Shown: one piece after another, positions 61,973-64,000 of the stretch | How the letters are laid out: every line of letters begins with the position of its first letter | How positions within the stretch are numbered: position 1 is the first letter of the stretch | Assembly (NCBI GenBank): GCA_021779095.1 | Contig: JAJYBI010000013.1 | Span: 1 to 64,000 of the forward strand | From: Deltaproteobacteria bacterium | Lineage (GTDB): Bacteria > Desulfobacterota > Desulfuromonadia > Geobacterales > JAJYBI01 | Direction of reading: 5' to 3' | Length of the DNA: 64,000 bases | The notes under the pieces: model-generated | The model's database searches: none | Seen by the model: the letters and a program-made list of their open reading frames with translations, nothing else | Told to the model about the DNA's origin: nothing | Program-made: the position numbers and the translations under genes

Positions 61973-62710
61973 TCACTTTTTCCCCGTGAAGTCAGAGGCG
62001 GCCCAGTCGATCTGGGACATCATTCCCCGAAGGACCGCCACCTCCCGCGCATCGAGCCCGGCACGGGCGAAGACCCGCCGCAGCGTGCGCATGAGGTGAG
62101 CAGGGTTTTCTGGGTTCAGGAAACCGATCCGCAGAAGCGTCCGTTCCATATGCTCATAGAGCGGCTCCAGCTCCCGGGAACCGGCCAGGTCGCGGGACGC
62201 GGCCTGCCACTCCTCCTCCGCAGGTTGCGCGCCGAACAGCTCGTAACAGAATATAAGCACCGACTGCGCCAGATTCAAGGAGCCGTAGTCGGGACTGGTG
62301 GCGATCGTCGCGTGCCAGGTGCAAAGCGACACCTCGTCGGTAGTAAGGCCGCTGTCCTCGCGGCCGAACACGATTGCGGCACGGTCGCCGCCATCACCGG
62401 CCACGATCTTCCGGGCGACCTGTGCAGGGGAATAGATCTCCCGCCGGTATTTGCCGTGACGTCGGGTGGTGGCAACCGACACGGACCTGTCGGCGAGCGC
62501 ATCCGCCAGTGTCGGGAAGATTCGGGCAGATTCCAGCAGGTCACGCGCCGAAACGGCGAACTTGAACGCCTCGGGGTGATCGACGGGGCACGGGTTGACG
62601 AGGCGGAGCTCCGTGATCCCCATGTTCTTCATGGCGCGGCAGACCATCCCCACATTGCCGGGACTCTGGGGTTCCACGAGGACGACGGAAACCCGGTTGT
62701 TCAGTTCCAT
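61973..62710 (-). CDS. tRNA/rRNA 2'-O-methyltransferase, TrmJ-like (SPOUT family)
   Basis: This 245-residue SPOUT methyltransferase opens with VSVVLVEPQSPGNVGMVCRAMKN and has the knot motifs AIVFGREDSGLTTDEVSLC and SLNLAQSVLIFCYEL. The C-terminal extension (about 165-245) is characteristic of TrmJ, which methylates the ribose at position 32 of tRNA. Ribosomal RNA cannot be ruled out as the target. Confidence 0.92.
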   Translation of the reverse strand: MELNNRVSVVLVEPQSPGNVGMVCRAMKNMGITELRLVNPCPVDHPEAFKFAVSARDLLESARIFPTLADALADRSVSVATTRRHGKYRREIYSPAQVARKIVAGDGGDRAAIVFGREDSGLTTDEVSLCTWHATIATSPDYGSLNLAQSVLIFCYELFGAQPAEEEWQAASRDLAGSRELEPLYEHMERTLLRIGFLNPENPAHLMRTLRRVFARAGLDAREVAVLRGMMSQIDWAASDFTGKK

Positions 62711-62747
62711 TGTGTATGCTCCACGGTTTCGAGTGTCAGCCGGCAGC

Positions 62748-63365
62748 TTATCGATCCCTGGCGTTCCGTTTCATCCTGCCGAGGCGTTCCCTGGCCGCCC
62801 CCCGCCGCCGCCGTGCAATGACGAAATGCATCACCCACGCAAGCGCCATCAGCGAGAGAAGCAGTACGACAAACAGGTTTTCGTAGCGGTTCAGGTCTTC
62901 GACGAAGAATGCGGCACTCTTGCCGAACAGATAACCCGCCGACGAAAACAGACCCGCCCAGAGAAGTGCGCTCAGCAGATTGAGCCAGCAGAACCGCAGT
63001 GCGGGAAAGCTGCTCATGCCGAGGACAAGGGGGAGCAGGATTCGGAACCCGTAGGTATAGCGGGAGATGAAGGCAACAAAGGTACCGTACCGTTCGATAA
63101 GGCGCAAGGCCTTTCTGAATTTCCGGGAAAAGGCGGTGAACAGCTTCAGGAACAGGACTCCCTGCCACCGGCCGAGATAGAAATAGAACTGGTCGCCGCA
63201 GAATCCCCCGAGAAGAGCCACCAGTATGACCCCGGCGAGATGCAGGTGCCCGCGGGAAGCCCAGAAGCCGGCAAGGATGAGTCCCGCTTCCCCCTCCATG
63301 AAGGTCCAGAGGAACAGTATCCCGTAGCCGTACTGCTGGAGATATGCAAAAACCTGCTCCTGCAC
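62748..63365 (-). CDS. DedA-family membrane protein
   Basis: The likely start is GTG 63365, with AGGAG five bases upstream; the track uses GTG 63395. The 205-residue protein has about five membrane segments and the DedA motifs FMEGEAGLILAGFWASRG, FCGDQFYFYLGR (the G-D-x4-Y-x2-G type) and FISRYTYGFRILLPLVLGMS (the F-x-R-x3-G type). DedA proteins are putative proton-coupled transporters or lipid scramblases, including undecaprenyl-phosphate flippases. Confidence 0.92.
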   Translation of the reverse strand: MQEQVFAYLQQYGYGILFLWTFMEGEAGLILAGFWASRGHLHLAGVILVALLGGFCGDQFYFYLGRWQGVLFLKLFTAFSRKFRKALRLIERYGTFVAFISRYTYGFRILLPLVLGMSSFPALRFCWLNLLSALLWAGLFSSAGYLFGKSAAFFVEDLNRYENLFVVLLLSLMALAWVMHFVIARRRRGAARERLGRMKRNARDR

Positions 63366-63445
63366 GGCTTCTCCTGTGGTGATACCCGACAACACCCCGC
63401 CGGTCCTGCAGAGGGATGATTGTCCAACGTTTCAACCCTCAACGC

Positions 63446-63480
63446 AACCGGCCTGTATTCGCTCAGAATGCAGGCCGGTT
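63446..63480. terminator. Long hairpin downstream of the edge gene
   Basis: AACCGGCCTG and CAGGCCGGTT form a 10-bp stem, extended by an inner ATTC/GAAT pairing. No T-run follows on the minus strand, so it may be an imperfect terminator or a 3' stability hairpin. Confidence 0.5.
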
Positions 63481-63517
63481 ACAGACGACTAACCCGGAAG
63501 AACGGCGGCACCCCCTG

Positions 63518-64000
63518 TCACCGTAGGAGGCGGTAAAGATAGATGAACGAACCGCCCGCGGACAGGCCGGACAGGATGCCGGCAAAATCACTGACGGCGC
63601 GAGAGAATCCGACCCTCATCCGGAACGCCTCGGCAGTCGTCGGGACGCCGACGTTGGTGAGAAACACCTGCCAGTCGGAGTCCCATCCGTACACCTGCAG
63701 GTAGAGGTCCGCCCCCTTCCAGAGGAAGATGAACAGAAAGACGATGCCGAAGGCGATGAAACCGTTGGCCATGGCCGATCCCTTGATCTGCAGATAGATC
63801 TTCCTGATCAGCTCAATGTTGACGATGCAGAGGAACACCCAGGTGCTGTTTTCGATCATCTTGATATGGCGCAGGATAACGTAGGTGGGGGTCGGGTTGA
63901 TCAGGACGAACACGACGGAACCGGCGATGATGCCGAGGATGGAGAAATAGACGACCGGCTTGCTGCCACCCACCTCCATGGTACGGCTGAAGACGTAATA
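63518..64000 (-). CDS. Multi-pass membrane protein, possibly partial at right edge
   Basis: The frame encodes at least 153 residues from an ATG at 63979, but it stays open to the window edge (upstream codons read YYVFSRT) and no Shine-Dalgarno site precedes the ATG, so the true start may lie outside. Four hydrophobic segments are visible, for example VVYFSILGIIAGSVVFVLIN, WVFLCIVNIELIRKIYL and GFIAFGIVFLFIFLW. No family is recognised. Confidence 0.6.
   Translation of the reverse strand, partial: YYVFSRTMEVGGSKPVVYFSILGIIAGSVVFVLINPTPTYVILRHIKMIENSTWVFLCIVNIELIRKIYLQIKGSAMANGFIAFGIVFLFIFLWKGADLYLQVYGWDSDWQVFLTNVGVPTTAEAFRMRVGFSRAVSDFAGILSGLSAGGSFIYLYRLLR

Overview
The window looks like a chromosomal segment of a Geobacteraceae-type bacterium (Desulfuromonadota). 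This is inferred from the high-GC coding sequence, the gene families, and the order thrC, HAD phosphatase, hom, nusB, ribH, ribBA, ribE, ribD, nrdR, dCMP deaminase, together with a heptose cluster next to mreB. It was not confirmed by any search. Nearly all genes are on the minus strand.

Region 1 (1-20.6 kb) is one long minus-strand exopolysaccharide locus. In transcription order it holds an outer-membrane export lipoprotein (Wza type), a chain-length protein, an ExeA-like ATPase, a CpsD-like P-loop protein, an initiating sugar-phosphate transferase, and four enzymes that match the complete route to UDP-2,3-diacetamido-2,3-dideoxy-glucuronate. A B12/radical SAM protein, two FemAB-like transferases, a GNAT acyltransferase, a PaaK-like adenylating enzyme, a DUF362 protein, three polysaccharide deacetylases and a glycosyltransferase follow. 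The set resembles exosortase-linked (XrtA/PEP-CTERM) polysaccharide loci, but no exosortase, flippase or polymerase lies in the window. The locus runs off the left edge, where GC content falls.

Region 2 (20.6-26.5 kb) is regulatory and AT-richer. It has a 550-bp leader with palindromes, an orphan LuxR-type regulator with a degenerate receiver, two small cysteine-containing proteins, and a NarL-type two-component pair with a five-PAS soluble kinase.

Region 3 (26.5-33.1 kb) holds a TonB-like protein, a large TPR protein, and a MoxR / DUF58 / transglutaminase operon. Region 4 (33.3-43 kb) is housekeeping: threonine synthesis, riboflavin synthesis, nusB, nrdR, dCMP deaminase, a GGQ release-factor-like protein and an HD protein. 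Region 5 (43.4-50.1 kb) is a tetR-tolC-adaptor-RND efflux operon followed by a tRNA-Leu(CAG). Region 6 (50.2-54.2 kb) has accessory metabolic genes (pirin, amidohydrolase, membrane protein). Region 7 (54.2-60 kb) has rpiB, the ADP-heptose genes gmhB-hldE-gmhA, a family 2 glycosyltransferase and mreB. Region 8 (60-64 kb) has TPM and LemA proteins, a SemiSWEET, a TrmJ-like methyltransferase, a DedA protein and a partial membrane protein.

Three intergenic palindromic repeat elements (near 34.8, 38.0 and 43.2 kb) were found. No CRISPR array, insertion sequence, prophage or rRNA was seen. Most long plus-strand ORFs in the track are antisense shadows of GC-rich minus-strand genes.
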